Shown piece after piece: positions 1-11,055 of a DNA stretch of 64,000 bases. Both the position numbers and the translations under genes were made by a program. This DNA comes from Phycisphaerae bacterium. Its GTDB lineage: Bacteria; Planctomycetota; Phycisphaerae; Phycisphaerales; Phycisphaeraceae. Each line of letters starts with the position of its first letter. Position 1 is the first letter of the stretch. Below the pieces are notes generated by a model that saw nothing but the letters and a program-made list of their open reading frames with translations, ran no database searches and was not told the DNA's origin. The stretch is taken from contig JAUIGU010000017.1 of NCBI GenBank assembly GCA_030432595.1, forward strand, positions 1 through 64,000, written 5' to 3'.

Positions 1-211
1 CGCCGGCGAGGACGGTGACCGGCGTCGGATTCGTCGAGGCCGAAATACGCGCCATGCGCATCAAGCCTTCGAGCATCCACGCCCGGCACCAGCCGGCAAG
101 AAGAAGGGACGAACCCGCCATGCCGCCGGCCTGACCGCCGCGCGCCGAACCGCCGCCGAACCCGTCACGGGTGGCCTTGGTTGCGTCGAACTGGGGGGTC
201 AGGAGCGTCAT
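1..211 (-). CDS. Unrecognised protein, N-terminal part only (runs off left edge)
   Basis: An open minus-strand frame starts at an ATG at 211 and stays open to the window edge, giving about 70 residues. It begins MTLLTPQFDATKATRDG, continues through a glycine-rich stretch (about residues 18-30) and then a leucine- and methionine-rich stretch that could be a helix. I do not recognise the family and see no good Shine-Dalgarno sequence (the upstream bases read GAAAGCGAACCCTG). It is believable mainly because no stop interrupts it and nothing else occupies the DNA. The C-terminal part lies outside the window. Confidence 0.35.
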   Translation of the reverse strand, partial: MTLLTPQFDATKATRDGFGGGSARGGQAGGMAGSSLLLAGWCRAWMLEGLMRMARISASTNPTPVTVLAG

Positions 212-345
212 CAGGGTTCGCTTTCGTGAAACCGCAGGAACCAGACTTTGATTCCCGTCCGACAAACCCTATCGGGCGAACGCCGCTGCGCCAAGACCCG
301 GTTTGCCCGTAGCCACAGGTTTTGGAGGTTTTGGGGATTGCTGGA

Positions 346-402
346 CTCCCCTCCCCCCGGGAGGGTGCCGAGCGCCGCGAGGCGGGGAGGGTGCTCGGGC
401 GA
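346..402. repeat. Pyrimidine/purine-run repeat near the prmC 3' end
   Basis: The stretch CTCCCCTCCCCCCGGGAGGG is followed by GTGCCGAGCGCCGCGAGGCGG and another GGGAGGGTG. The same kind of C-run/G-run motif recurs at 1415-1554 on the other side of prmC. It looks like a member of a dispersed low-complexity intergenic repeat, but only these copies can be compared here. Confidence 0.4.
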
Positions 403-418
403 GTCTTCTGGCACTCGA

Positions 419-488
419 CCGGTCGCTGACGCTCCCGGCTCTGATGAGGGTTCGCCCGCCCGTCAGAGCCGGGAGCGTCAGCGACCGG
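419..488. repeat. 26-bp perfect inverted repeat (long hairpin) downstream of prmC
   Basis: The left arm (419-444, starting CCGGTCGCTGACGCTCCCGG) and right arm (463-488) are exact reverse complements, with an 18-base loop between them. It lies just past the prmC stop codon. There is no T-run after it on either strand, so a simple Rho-independent terminator is unlikely. It looks like a palindromic intergenic element that could also protect or end the prmC transcript. Confidence 0.85.
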
Positions 489-497
489 TGTGGTGTG

Positions 498-1373
498 TCA
501 CACCCGCCCCACCACCACCCGGTCGAGGGCTTCGTGGTCTTTGAGCACATCGACATCGCGCCAGCCGGCGTCGGCGGCTAGGCCACGCACGGTGTCGGCC
601 TGCACCGCCGCGATCTCGAACGCGACGAGCCCGCCAGGGTTCAACACGCCCGCCGCGCCAGCGATCAGGGGGCGCAACAGGTCCAGCCCGTCCGCGCCGC
701 CGCGCAGCGCGTGTGTCGGCTCGTGGTCTTTGACGTTGGGTTCAACATCGTCCCACTGCGCATCCGGGATGTACGGCGGGTTGCTCACCAGCACGTCGAA
801 CGTCTCGCCTTCGAGCGGCGCGAGCAGGTCACCCTGCTTGAACGCCACACGCTCGGCGACGCCGTGCTTCTCGGCGTTGCGCTGCGCGACGTCGAGCGCG
901 GCCGCGTCGATGTCCGTGGCGACCGCGGTGGCGTTCGGCAACTGCTTGAGCAGGCTGACGACGATCGCGCCGCTGCCGGTGCCGACGTCGGCGAGTTGTA
1001 GTTCGTCCTTGTTTCGATCCTCGCCGCGGAGGGTTTGCAGCACGTGTTCGACGAGCGTCTCGGTGCTGGGCCGGGGAATCAAGACCGCGGGCGACACCTC
1101 AAAGTCCAGTGAAAAGAACGGCGCGTGGCCCACGAGGTAGTCCACGGGTTCTTGCTGCGTGGCACGTTTGACCAGTTCGCGCAGCGCATCACGCTCGGCA
1201 GGGTCGGCCGGGCGGTCGGGCTGCATGTAGAGCTTGAGGCGGTCGGTCTTGGTGACGTGGGCGAGAAGCATCTCGGCCTGGACGCGCGGTGACTCGAGGC
1301 CGTGCTTCTCGAAGTGCTGCGTGGTCCACTGCAACAGCCGCCGGGTCGTCCATGTCTCGGCGTCAACATTCAT
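498..1373 (-). CDS. prmC: Peptide chain release factor N5-glutamine methyltransferase
   Basis: PrmC uses S-adenosylmethionine to methylate the glutamine of the GGQ motif in release factors RF1 and RF2, which tunes translation termination in the cytoplasm. The 291-residue product has the family layout: a helical N-terminal substrate domain (about 1-90), the linker motif LIPRPSTE (98-105), the SAM-binding glycine motif ADVGTGSGA (128-136) and the catalytic SNPPY motif (NPPY at 198-201), whose Asn and Pro residues hold the glutamine. Length is normal for the family. In many bacteria it follows prfA, but no release factor gene is visible here, so it appears to be a stand-alone gene. The start is an ATG giving MNVDAETWTTRR. 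Confidence 0.93.
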   Translation of the reverse strand: MNVDAETWTTRRLLQWTTQHFEKHGLESPRVQAEMLLAHVTKTDRLKLYMQPDRPADPAERDALRELVKRATQQEPVDYLVGHAPFFSLDFEVSPAVLIPRPSTETLVEHVLQTLRGEDRNKDELQLADVGTGSGAIVVSLLKQLPNATAVATDIDAAALDVAQRNAEKHGVAERVAFKQGDLLAPLEGETFDVLVSNPPYIPDAQWDDVEPNVKDHEPTHALRGGADGLDLLRPLIAGAAGVLNPGGLVAFEIAAVQADTVRGLAADAGWRDVDVLKDHEALDRVVVGRV

Positions 1374-1414
1374 GCGGTGGGTGTAGCAGAAAAAACCGCC
1401 AAGTGCGGCTCAAC

Positions 1415-1554
1415 TCTCCTCCCCTTGGGAGGGGTTGGGGGAGGGTGCCCGGGCGGAAGCGCGTGCGTGCCATGCATCAGAGTCCCCGATTCGCACGAGA
1501 GCGCAGTGAAAAAAGCTCAAGCCACCAGCACCCTGCCCCTCCCGGAGGGAGGGG
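1415..1554. repeat. Imperfect inverted repeat of C/G runs
   Basis: CTCCTCCCCTTGGGAGGGG (from 1415) followed by GAGGGTG is mirrored by CACCCTGCCCCTCCCGG (1529-1545) and GAGGGAGGGG. The two blocks are imperfect reverse complements about 80 bases apart, and each is itself a small hairpin. Together with the similar block at 346-402 they form a repeat type on both sides of prmC. Confidence 0.5.
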
Positions 1555-1595
1555 AAAAAACAACCCGGCGTCGCTGCCGAAGCAACGTCGCCGGG
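1555..1595 (-). terminator. Rho-independent terminator for the coiled-coil gene
   Basis: On the minus strand a stem (CCCGGCG at 1564-1570 pairing with CGCCGGG at 1589-1595, extended inward with mismatches) is followed by TTGTTTTTT (1555-1563). It lies about 90 bases past the stop of the gene ending at 1686. Confidence 0.6.
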
Positions 1596-1685
1596 CCGGT
1601 TCTCCCCTTCGCCCCGGGCCGTGCGGCGTGGACGCGCGGCCGGATCTTCCCGCGGAGGGGCGGAGTGTTTCGATCGTTCGTTTCG

Positions 1686-2387
1686 TTACGCGGCCTTGGC
1701 CACGCCGGGGTCCTTGTCGTCTGCGTCGTTGCCGCCGACCAGCCGGAGCTGCGCGGTCTGCACGCGTTGACGCTCGGCCTCCCAGGCCTCGACCAGAGCC
1801 TGCTGCGCCGCGACGACGCGGCGCACGCTGGCCCACTCGGCGTCGAGCTGCGTCCGGACGCCGGCCATGCGTTCGACCTCTTCCTGCAGCGCGTCGCGTT
1901 CGGCGTCGAGCGCTTCGTGCTGCTCGGCGATGGCGGCGGCGGCCTCGGCGAGCTTCTGCTCGACGTCGCGCTCGGCCTGCTCGCGCAGCGTCTTGGCCGA
2001 CGCCTCGGCGGCGGCATTCTGTGTAGCAACCCACTCTTCGCACGCCAGCTTCTGCTTGGTCAGCGCGGCCTCTTCGCCGTCGCGATATTTCTCGAAGGTG
2101 GCCCGGTCGTGCTCGAGCTTCTCGCGGGCCGATTTCGTTTCGTCCAGTTCACGCTGGGCCTGGGCCTGCAGGGTCGCGGTCTGCTTCTCGGACGCGGCGA
2201 GCGCCTTGTCGCGTTTTTCCAACTCGGCCTGGAACTGCGCGAGCTTCTGCGAGGTCTCCGCGTGCCAGGTCTTCAGCGCGGCCAGCCGGGTCTCGAGTTC
2301 GGTGACCGCGTCGGCGGGGATGCCGCCGGGGACGAACCCGCCGGCGGTCGATTGGGGATTCGGGTCGGTCGTGTCGCGTTTGCTCAT
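1686..2387 (-). CDS. Coiled-coil protein of unknown function
   Basis: This encodes 233 residues starting MSKRDTTDPNPQ. After a disordered N-terminal stretch of about 25 residues, almost the whole chain (about 28-215) is rich in Ala, Glu, Lys, Gln and Arg with heptad-like spacing, which indicates one long coiled coil. It ends GGNDADDKDPGVAKAA. There is no signal peptide or membrane segment, so a cytoplasmic location is likely. The start at 2387 is preceded by GGGAGAACACGACC, a good ribosome binding site, which rules out the longer upstream reading frame. A structural or scaffolding role is possible, but nothing in the sequence gives a specific function, and neighbours do not help. Confidence 0.75.
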   Translation of the reverse strand: MSKRDTTDPNPQSTAGGFVPGGIPADAVTELETRLAALKTWHAETSQKLAQFQAELEKRDKALAASEKQTATLQAQAQRELDETKSAREKLEHDRATFEKYRDGEEAALTKQKLACEEWVATQNAAAEASAKTLREQAERDVEQKLAEAAAAIAEQHEALDAERDALQEEVERMAGVRTQLDAEWASVRRVVAAQQALVEAWEAERQRVQTAQLRLVGGNDADDKDPGVAKAA

Positions 2388-2784
2388 GGTCGTGTTCTCC
2401 CGGCGGCGCGGACGGACGCCACCGCCCATCCCATCGTCACGACCGGGCCACGACTTCACCTCCACCCAACCCGCACACACGGAAAAACTTGCCAGGCGCA
2501 AAGACGGTCCGTCTCGACTCCGTAACGCGTGTCCCCATCGACCAAGGCCCGATAGTGCTCGCTTTACGCCGCTTCGAGAACGCGCAGAGACGTTCAGAAC
2601 GTCCCAAACAAATGATGGCCAAACATGAACCGGCCTGGTCACTAAGATAGAGCGCAGTGCGAGATAGATGCCTTTCAGCTGCGACGCGGTGCGTCGCAGC
2701 TAAGTGACAGAAAGGATGCAAAACCCTCCATCTAAGCGACCAGGATAGCGCTGGAACCCCGGACACGATGGGAGGCGCGACTCT
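2388..2784. other. Intergenic region upstream of the coiled-coil gene
   Basis: No convincing gene is present. The part nearest 2388 must hold the promoter of the coiled-coil gene, but I cannot pick out a clear -10/-35 pair. The only structured element is the single-hairpin repeat copy at 2656-2716. Confidence 0.6.
2656..2716 (+). repeat. MITE-like repeat, family A, internally deleted copy (one hairpin)
   Basis: The element reads TGCGAGATAGATGCCTTTC, then a hairpin (2677-2701: AGCTGCGACGC, loop GGT, GCGTCGCAGCT), then TAAGTGACAGAAAGGA. The same two ends, in the same order, bound the longer copies at 13083-13205 (opposite orientation) and 43753-43863. This copy has lost the second hairpin and the spacer between hairpins. 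Confidence 0.85.
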
Positions 2785-3801
2785 CTATTGAGGCAGCAAC
2801 CCCAGCCAGCCCAGCCCCGCGCTCAGCCACAGCGGGATCGTGATGAGGCCGATCAGCGACGCCGCGAGCGTGACGCGCACGGCGGTGCCCGCGTCGCCGC
2901 CGTAGTGCCGGGCGAGCAGGACGGGGAACACGGCCGTGGGCATCGCCGCCTCGATGGCGATGACGCGTTGCAGCGACGCGTCGGCGCCGACCCGGCGGGC
3001 GCCGACCGCGACGGCGAGGAACGCCACGGGCAGCACGCCCAGCCGCAGCACGCAGCCGGCGGCCATGACGCCCCAGCCTTGCCGGAGGTCCGCCTTGCGG
3101 AGTTCGTCGGTGATGGTCGCGCCGATGAGCAGCAGCGCGGTGGGGATGGCGCACAGCCCGAGCATCTTCGCGGCGCCGCGCAGCGTGTCCGACACCAGCG
3201 CGGCCGCCGGCGCCGACTCGGGGTCCGGCAGCCCGACCGCGTTGATGACCAGCGCCGCGGCGATCGCGGCCAGCGGCATGTTCAGCACACGCTTCCACCA
3301 GCCTTTGACGAACGCGCCCGAGACAATGAGCACGCCCAGCGACCACATCGCCAGGTCCACGCCGACGTTGTGGACCAGCAGCACGCCCAGCGTCGCGTCG
3401 CGCTGCGGGTTGGCGTAGAGCGACTCGATCAGCGGGATCGGCACGTAGCCGTAGTTGAACATGCCGACCGCGACCGCGAACGTCCGCCGCGCGGCCGGCG
3501 TCTTGAGCCCCACCCAGGGCCCGCACGTCCACGCGAACAGCCCCGCGACGACAAAACCCAGCGTCGTCAACCCGAACCCCACCAGCGGCGGCAGCCAGAC
3601 GTTGCGCGGGTCGTCGAGCGCCGGGTTCTCCAGCAGCACGTGCAGGATGAAGCCGGGGAACAGCACGTTGATCATCAGCTTCAGCAGCGTCGCGTCGGCC
3701 TCTTCGGTCAGCCAGCCGACGCGGCGCAGCACCGCACCCAGCGCGATGACGCCGAACACCGCGCCCACCGCCGAGAGAATGAGGGGCAAGGACCCGTCCA
3801 C
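2785..3801 (-). CDS. AEC-family permease (auxin efflux carrier type)
   Basis: The 338-residue protein is made of about ten hydrophobic segments in two blocks separated by a more polar middle, as in the auxin efflux carrier/malate permease family of inner-membrane secondary transporters. Recognisable signatures are the first helix region LILSAVGAVFGVIALGAVL, MINVLFPGFILHVLL (about 44-58) and the conserved FNYGYVPIPLIESLY (about 115-129) with NVGVD shortly after. Bacterial members move malonate, malate or related anions, but the substrate cannot be told from sequence. Its neighbours are unrelated. The ATG at 3801 gives a start right before the first membrane helix. Confidence 0.85.
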   Translation of the reverse strand: MDGSLPLILSAVGAVFGVIALGAVLRRVGWLTEEADATLLKLMINVLFPGFILHVLLENPALDDPRNVWLPPLVGFGLTTLGFVVAGLFAWTCGPWVGLKTPAARRTFAVAVGMFNYGYVPIPLIESLYANPQRDATLGVLLVHNVGVDLAMWSLGVLIVSGAFVKGWWKRVLNMPLAAIAAALVINAVGLPDPESAPAAALVSDTLRGAAKMLGLCAIPTALLLIGATITDELRKADLRQGWGVMAAGCVLRLGVLPVAFLAVAVGARRVGADASLQRVIAIEAAMPTAVFPVLLARHYGGDAGTAVRVTLAASLIGLITIPLWLSAGLGWLGLLPQ

Positions 3802-3860
3802 CGACGCAGCCTACCGGGCGGGGCGCTGGGCCGTCGCGGTGAAAGTGAAACCCGTGGCGC

Positions 3861-3890
3861 AAAAAGAAACCCACGGACACCGTCCGTGGG
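3861..3890 (-). terminator. Rho-independent terminator of ppdK
   Basis: A perfect 9-bp stem, CCCACGGAC (3870-3878) with GTCCGTGGG (3882-3890), is followed on the minus strand by TTTCTTTTT (3861-3869). It lies 33 bases past the ppdK stop. Confidence 0.9.
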
Positions 3891-3922
3891 CTTCGCTTGT
3901 TTTGGATGGAGTGGATGCCGGG

Positions 3923-6637
<2,715 letters not shown>

Positions 6638-6925
6638 GGCGGTTCTCGATTCCTCTAACGGGAGGGATGTGCGGGCGGGTCGCTTGCCGGGGGATCGGCG
6701 TTGGTCGGCTCCCATCGAGCCGAGATACGACGTGGCAGGCTGAGGCGTGCCGGGACGACAAGGGCCGGACACGTATGCGTGACCGCGGCAGAGGGGCTGC
6801 CGATGTCTCAGCGGAACGCTAGAGGATAGTGGCTGGCCGGGGCGATGCAACACGCACCGTCGGCCCGCCGGACCCGGGGGATTCAAGGGTTATCGATGGC
6901 TGGGTTTGGACACCGGGCCCGCGGG
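6638..6925. other. Intergenic region upstream of ppdK
   Basis: About 290 bases between the C39-like gene and ppdK. It must contain the ppdK promoter and leader. I see no repeat, terminator or conserved element in it. Confidence 0.5.
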
Positions 6926-7729
6926 TCAGCGGACGGCGTTGAAGACGATGACCTGCCCGGTGTAGACCTCGTGGAACTCGCGCCAGGGCAGGGTGATCCG
7001 GCCGTCGACGGGGTCGATCAACCGCACGCCGAACTCGGTCACGCCCGCGATGACCACCATGTGCCGGCGGGTCGATTCGAATTGCAGCGCGGAGAGCATC
7101 GGGGCGCTGAGCGAGCGGATGTCCTCGGGGGGGACCTCGATCAGGTCGGCGGTCCAGGGCGTGCCGGCGAGCTTGACGTTCAGGCCGTCGAGCGCCCGGA
7201 CCGTGGTCGATCCGGTGCCCGGGCGGGTGTGGGTGAGCCGGGCCATCTCGGCCTCGGTGGCGCGGATGCCCAGGTGGCGCAGCGCCGTCGCCGACGCGGC
7301 GGGCACGCAGGTGTAGTCCTGGCTCTGCATCACGTCTTCGGGCCCGGCGGACTGGCCCATGACGTAGGTCGGCGTCTGCTGCAGCATCCACAGCCCGCCG
7401 TTGACGAAGTAGACCGCGCCCAGCAGCATGGCCCAGGCGATGATCGCCCGCTGGCGGTTCAACTGGCTGCGCGCCCACGCCACGCCCAGGATCGTCATGA
7501 ACACCGGCACGCTCGCCACGCCCTCGATCCGGGCCATCACCGACACCGGCAACACCTGCACCCCCACCGCCGGGTGACGCACCAGATACGTGAGCACCAC
7601 CAGCAAGGTCGCCGCGAAGATCACCGTCCCCCGCGCCGCGGGCACCGAGTGCATCCCGAACCGGCGCCCGCACGTCCAGCCGAACGCCGAGAGCATGAGC
7701 ATCAGCAGGAACCAGTTGACTTCGTCCAC
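6926..7729 (-). CDS. Membrane protein with a C39-like cysteine peptidase domain
   Basis: The 267-residue product has four or five hydrophobic segments in its first 130 residues, then a soluble domain with the Q-x5-C-x-P-A-A signature (QSQDYTCVPAASATALRHLG), and later the histidine region HMVVIAG followed by LIDPVDG. Cys, His and Asp in this order match the papain-like C39 family, which cleaves double-glycine leaders or processes other peptides. Here the domain is not attached to an ABC exporter, so the target is unknown. I chose the GTG at 7729 because GGGGAGCAAGC stands just before it. An ATG at 7867 would add 46 low-complexity residues. Confidence 0.7.
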   Translation of the reverse strand: MDEVNWFLLMLMLSAFGWTCGRRFGMHSVPAARGTVIFAATLLVVLTYLVRHPAVGVQVLPVSVMARIEGVASVPVFMTILGVAWARSQLNRQRAIIAWAMLLGAVYFVNGGLWMLQQTPTYVMGQSAGPEDVMQSQDYTCVPAASATALRHLGIRATEAEMARLTHTRPGTGSTTVRALDGLNVKLAGTPWTADLIEVPPEDIRSLSAPMLSALQFESTRRHMVVIAGVTEFGVRLIDPVDGRITLPWREFHEVYTGQVIVFNAVR

Positions 7730-7914
7730 GCTTGCTCCCCGATCGGCGGGCCGACGCGCTGCCACGGGCTCCCGATCGCCCGACGTAGAGAGGTCGGCCG
7801 ACGGGCGCGGGGACTGTGTTCGCGGCGGCGTGATAAGCCCCGGGCGGACCCGGGCCGGCTCCGACAACCGTCAAAACCGGACGGCCCGTTGTGGCCGGAC
7901 CCGAACCCCCCGGC

Positions 7915-8298
7915 TCAATCCTCCAGCAACGCCGCGGGCACGGGCCGGAGCTTGCCGGCACGGTCGACGCAGGCGAGGGTGGTTTCGCCGGTGGCGAGCA
8001 GTTCTTTGCCGCGCAGGACGCGGTAGGTGTGTTCGATCTTGACGCCGACGGAACGGTGGGCGGTGACCTCGACCGTAAGCTCGTCGTCGTAGTAAGCGGG
8101 TTTGCGGAAACGGGTGCTGAGGCGGGCGACGACGAAGAGGACGCCGTCCTTTTCGAGTTGGGCGTAGACCGAGCCCTGTTGGCGGAGCAGCTCGGTGCGG
8201 GCGATCTCGAACCAGACGGCGTAGGCCGAGTGGTGCGCGACGTTCATCGGGTCGCACTCGTGGTAGCGGACGCGCAAGGGGACGGAGATCGTGAGCAT
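7915..8298 (-). CDS. Acyl-CoA thioesterase, 4HBT/YbgC-type hotdog protein
   Basis: The 127-residue protein starts MLTISVPLRVRYHECDPMN and has the single hotdog-fold pattern of 4-hydroxybenzoyl-CoA-type thioesterases: the catalytic Asp in YHECDPMNVAHHSAY, then WFEIARTELL, and later strands ending in GETTLACVDRAGKLRPVP. These cytoplasmic tetramers hydrolyse acyl-CoA thioesters. The exact acyl group cannot be read. It is not next to tol-pal genes, where ybgC often lies, so the symbol is not given. Transcribed in the same direction as the C39-like gene, 185 bases upstream of it. Confidence 0.88.
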   Translation of the reverse strand: MLTISVPLRVRYHECDPMNVAHHSAYAVWFEIARTELLRQQGSVYAQLEKDGVLFVVARLSTRFRKPAYYDDELTVEVTAHRSVGVKIEHTYRVLRGKELLATGETTLACVDRAGKLRPVPAALLED

Positions 8299-8302
8299 GG
8301 GA

Positions 8303-8400
8303 AGTAGTCAGTAGTCAGGAGTTAGGAGCCGTGCCAAAGCGCGGATCGTTGATTTACCGTTCTCTCCTACTGTCTACTGACTCCTGGCTCCTGTCTACTG
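8303..8400. repeat. Imperfect inverted repeat (AGTAGTCAGTAGTCAGGAG type)
   Basis: AGTAGTCAGTAGTCAGGAG (8303-8321) with TTAGGAGC after it is mirrored by CTACTGTCTACTGACTCC and TGGCTCCTGTCTACTG (to 8400), about 35 bases away. The arms are internally repetitive (GTAGTCA units). It fills the gap between the thioesterase start and the beta-helix gene end and looks like a mobile palindromic element. Confidence 0.65.
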
Positions 8401-8402
8401 CA

Positions 8403-8435
8403 AAGAACAACGCCGCGGCACGGACCGCGGCGTTG
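8403..8435 (-). terminator. Rho-independent terminator of the beta-helix gene
   Basis: An 11-bp perfect stem, CAACGCCGCGG (8408-8418) and CCGCGGCGTTG (8425-8435), with a 6-base loop is followed on the minus strand by TTCTTTG. It is 30 bases past the stop codon at 8465. Confidence 0.8.
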
Positions 8436-8464
8436 CGTCGAGAGTCAATTGTTGACCGCCGAGA

Positions 8465-10423
8465 TTACCGCACCTTGTAGCCTTCGCGCATCCACTGGTT
8501 GAAGGTGGCGGCGCCGTAGACCGGGTCCCAGCTTCCGCGGGCGCGGTTGCGGCCGCCGTCGAGGAAAGCGTCGTACCCGCCGGGCAGGTAGGTGTGGATG
8601 GTGCGGGAGGGGTCGACGAAGCTGACGTTGGAGCCGCCGGACGCCGCGTCGAGCACGTTGTCGCGTTTGACCACCTCCGCCGAGTCCGCCCACGAAGCGA
8701 TCGACGAATCCTTGCCCTGGCGGCGGGGCCAGCGGACGACGGTGTTGTTGTAGATCTCGACGTAGAAGCGTGCCGGCGGATCAACGATCACGTCTCGATA
8801 CTTGACCTCGATACCCCCGGACCAGTCGGCCGAGCCGACCTTGTCCACGGCGAGGTTGTGGCGGACGATCGCGTGCTCACACGGCAACACCTCGAAACCG
8901 CTGCCGCGGTGGTACTGCGCGTTGTCGGGGTTCATGTCGTCGGCTTCGAGGGCCACGTTGTTCTCCATCAGGCTGGGCGCCTGGGCGACGAAGGCCTGGA
9001 GGGCGTTGCGCACGAACAGGTTGTTGACGATTTCACCGCCGCAGCGCAGCTGGATCCCGTGGTGCGAACCGCGGCTGAATACCGAGCGGTAGGCGTTGAC
9101 GTTTTCACAGTTTTTCTGGACGTAGACGTTGTGGTTGAACATCGTGCGGGACGCGCCCTCGACGCCCTTTCGCCAACCGTTGTGGTCGAAGAAGGACTCG
9201 TCGATGACGGCGTTTTTCACGTTGTCCAGGTACATGCCCGCGGAGTGACCGCCCTTGGAGCCCTGATAGTGGGCGTAGGAATCGATGATGATGCAGCGGC
9301 GGATGTTGACGTTCTGGATGCGTCCCTTGCCGTAGGCCTGGAAGACGACGTTGGACTTGAAGCCCTCGATCTTCATGTCCTGGAGGGTGATGTTCTTGCC
9401 GGAGGCGAGCCAGTAGATGCCGTACTCCTTGGCGGCCGAGCCGGTGGGGTAGGCGCCGCGGACGTCGCGCTGGTTGGCGTAGACGTGGATGCCTTCGAGG
9501 ACGACGTGGCTGATCTCGCCGAAGGCCTGGATGAACCCGTCGCCGTTGGTGTGGACGGTCGGGCGGTCGCCGCTGCCGTAGACGCCGATGAGCATGGGCT
9601 CTTCGGGCGAGCGGCCGCCCTTGTTGAAGTTGGGGAAGCCGCCGCGGAAGGTGTCGCCGGCCTTGAGGAGGATCCAGTCGCCGTCCTTGTCGCCGACCTT
9701 GCCGTACGCCGCCGCCAGCGTGCGCAGCGGGCTGGACTCCGAGAGCCCGTCGTTGCTGTCGCTGCCCGACTCGCTGACGAAATAGGTCTGGGCACCGGGC
9801 GTGGGCTTGAAGTCGATCAGGCCGGCCCCGGGGATGACCACCAGATCAGGGATGGCCTCGATCTCTTCGATAGGCGGCACGTCGTACCAGGTGTCGATCG
9901 GCGCGTCTTCGAGGCCTTCGGGGATGATCACGTACCGCTGGGCGATCTGCACGGGCCGGCGGCCGGGGACGGAGATCGTCGCCTGCAACTCGTAGTGCCC
10001 GACCGACAACGCCGCGATGTCGTCGCCGGTGATCGTCCAGTTGCCCTCGGACAGCGAGACGTCGAAGCCGTCCGCGTATTCCTGGTCCGCCAAGTGCCAG
10101 GCCCGTACCTTCAATGATGCGCCGGCCGGCAGGTCGCCGTCTACGATCAGGTCGATCGCCTTGCCCGAGCCCTGAATGTACGTCGCCGGCGAGTACCCGG
10201 GGAACCGCACGGTGACCGCGGCGATCTCGGCCTCGGCGTAGCCCTCGTAGCCGACGTCGTGCGAACCGTTCGACAGCGGCGTGCCGTCGTTCACCACCCG
10301 CACGCCGTCATCGGGGTAGACCTCGACGGTGACGTCGGCCCGGCTCATCACGGCCGGGCAGACCAACGCGCCCACGAGGAGCATCAAAATCAATCGGAGC
10401 AGGCGGCCGGGGCGGTGGTGCAT
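8465..10423 (-). CDS. Secreted right-handed beta-helix protein (pectate-lyase-like fold)
   Basis: The 652-residue product starts with a signal peptide (MHHRPGRLLRLILMLLVGALVCPAVMSRA). Residues about 30-210 look like beta-sandwich domains. From about 225 (TYFVSESGSDSNDGLSESSPLRTL) it has the classic opening of secreted parallel beta-helix proteins, followed by short repeated coils rich in N and V/I (HVVLEGIHVYANQ, NITLQDMKIEGF, NVNIRRCIII, AVIDESFFDHNGW, EIVNNLFVRNALQ). This fold is used by polysaccharide lyases and hydrolases such as alginate and pectate lyases. Catalytic residues cannot be assigned with confidence. The start is preceded by GAGAGACGCACC. Confidence 0.82.
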   Translation of the reverse strand: MHHRPGRLLRLILMLLVGALVCPAVMSRADVTVEVYPDDGVRVVNDGTPLSNGSHDVGYEGYAEAEIAAVTVRFPGYSPATYIQGSGKAIDLIVDGDLPAGASLKVRAWHLADQEYADGFDVSLSEGNWTITGDDIAALSVGHYELQATISVPGRRPVQIAQRYVIIPEGLEDAPIDTWYDVPPIEEIEAIPDLVVIPGAGLIDFKPTPGAQTYFVSESGSDSNDGLSESSPLRTLAAAYGKVGDKDGDWILLKAGDTFRGGFPNFNKGGRSPEEPMLIGVYGSGDRPTVHTNGDGFIQAFGEISHVVLEGIHVYANQRDVRGAYPTGSAAKEYGIYWLASGKNITLQDMKIEGFKSNVVFQAYGKGRIQNVNIRRCIIIDSYAHYQGSKGGHSAGMYLDNVKNAVIDESFFDHNGWRKGVEGASRTMFNHNVYVQKNCENVNAYRSVFSRGSHHGIQLRCGGEIVNNLFVRNALQAFVAQAPSLMENNVALEADDMNPDNAQYHRGSGFEVLPCEHAIVRHNLAVDKVGSADWSGGIEVKYRDVIVDPPARFYVEIYNNTVVRWPRRQGKDSSIASWADSAEVVKRDNVLDAASGGSNVSFVDPSRTIHTYLPGGYDAFLDGGRNRARGSWDPVYGAATFNQWMREGYKVR

Positions 10424-11055
10424 GGTGCGTCTCTCGTGAATCCGGTCGGAAGGAAATCGGAGCAAAAACGTCAAACACAAAAAAAGAAGCGGAACCGCGG
10501 CCCGGGTCGTGGGCCCTGCATTGAATGCGTCAAATGGGTTCCGGGCGGGGGATCGGTCGGGCCACGCAGGCACGGGCGTGAGCGTGCGCGTCTGTGGCCG
10601 ATGAGCCGAACGCCAAAACCCGCGTCGCGGTTTTCAACGTTGGGTTCACACCGGTCACGCGGACTCCTCACGTGGTCTGGGCCTGCGAACGGGTCGTCCA
10701 TGGAAGGCGGCGCAAAAAGCGATCCGCAAGGTGCCCCGGACCCTCCGTCCAACGCCGCTACCGGCCGCCAAACGAAGGGGTGCGTGCCCCGGCCTTGGGG
10801 CGGTCAACAGTATAACTCGATCCGACCGATAATGGGAGGTGTTCTCAGGCCTTACCGCCGTGCGTCGCCCGGCAGACGACCGAAACGCCGCTTCGAGCCC
10901 GATCCGAGCCGCCCGCTTACCCCCGATAATTATCCACGCGGTTTCCACGGCCCGTCGCCCCTCACCGCCTTCACACCGCCCCGCCCAACCCGGTTTGACT
11001 CACCCGCCCCGCCCCCCCACACTACCCCCCAACACGTTCACTCGGAGGTGAACTC
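10424..11055. other. 632-base divergent intergenic region
   Basis: This lies between the divergent beta-helix gene and the TetR-family gene and must hold both promoters. No reading frame in it has coding character. Apart from GGAGGTGA (11045-11052), the strong ribosome binding site of the regulator, I see no clear operator palindrome, promoter pair or repeat. Confidence 0.5.
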
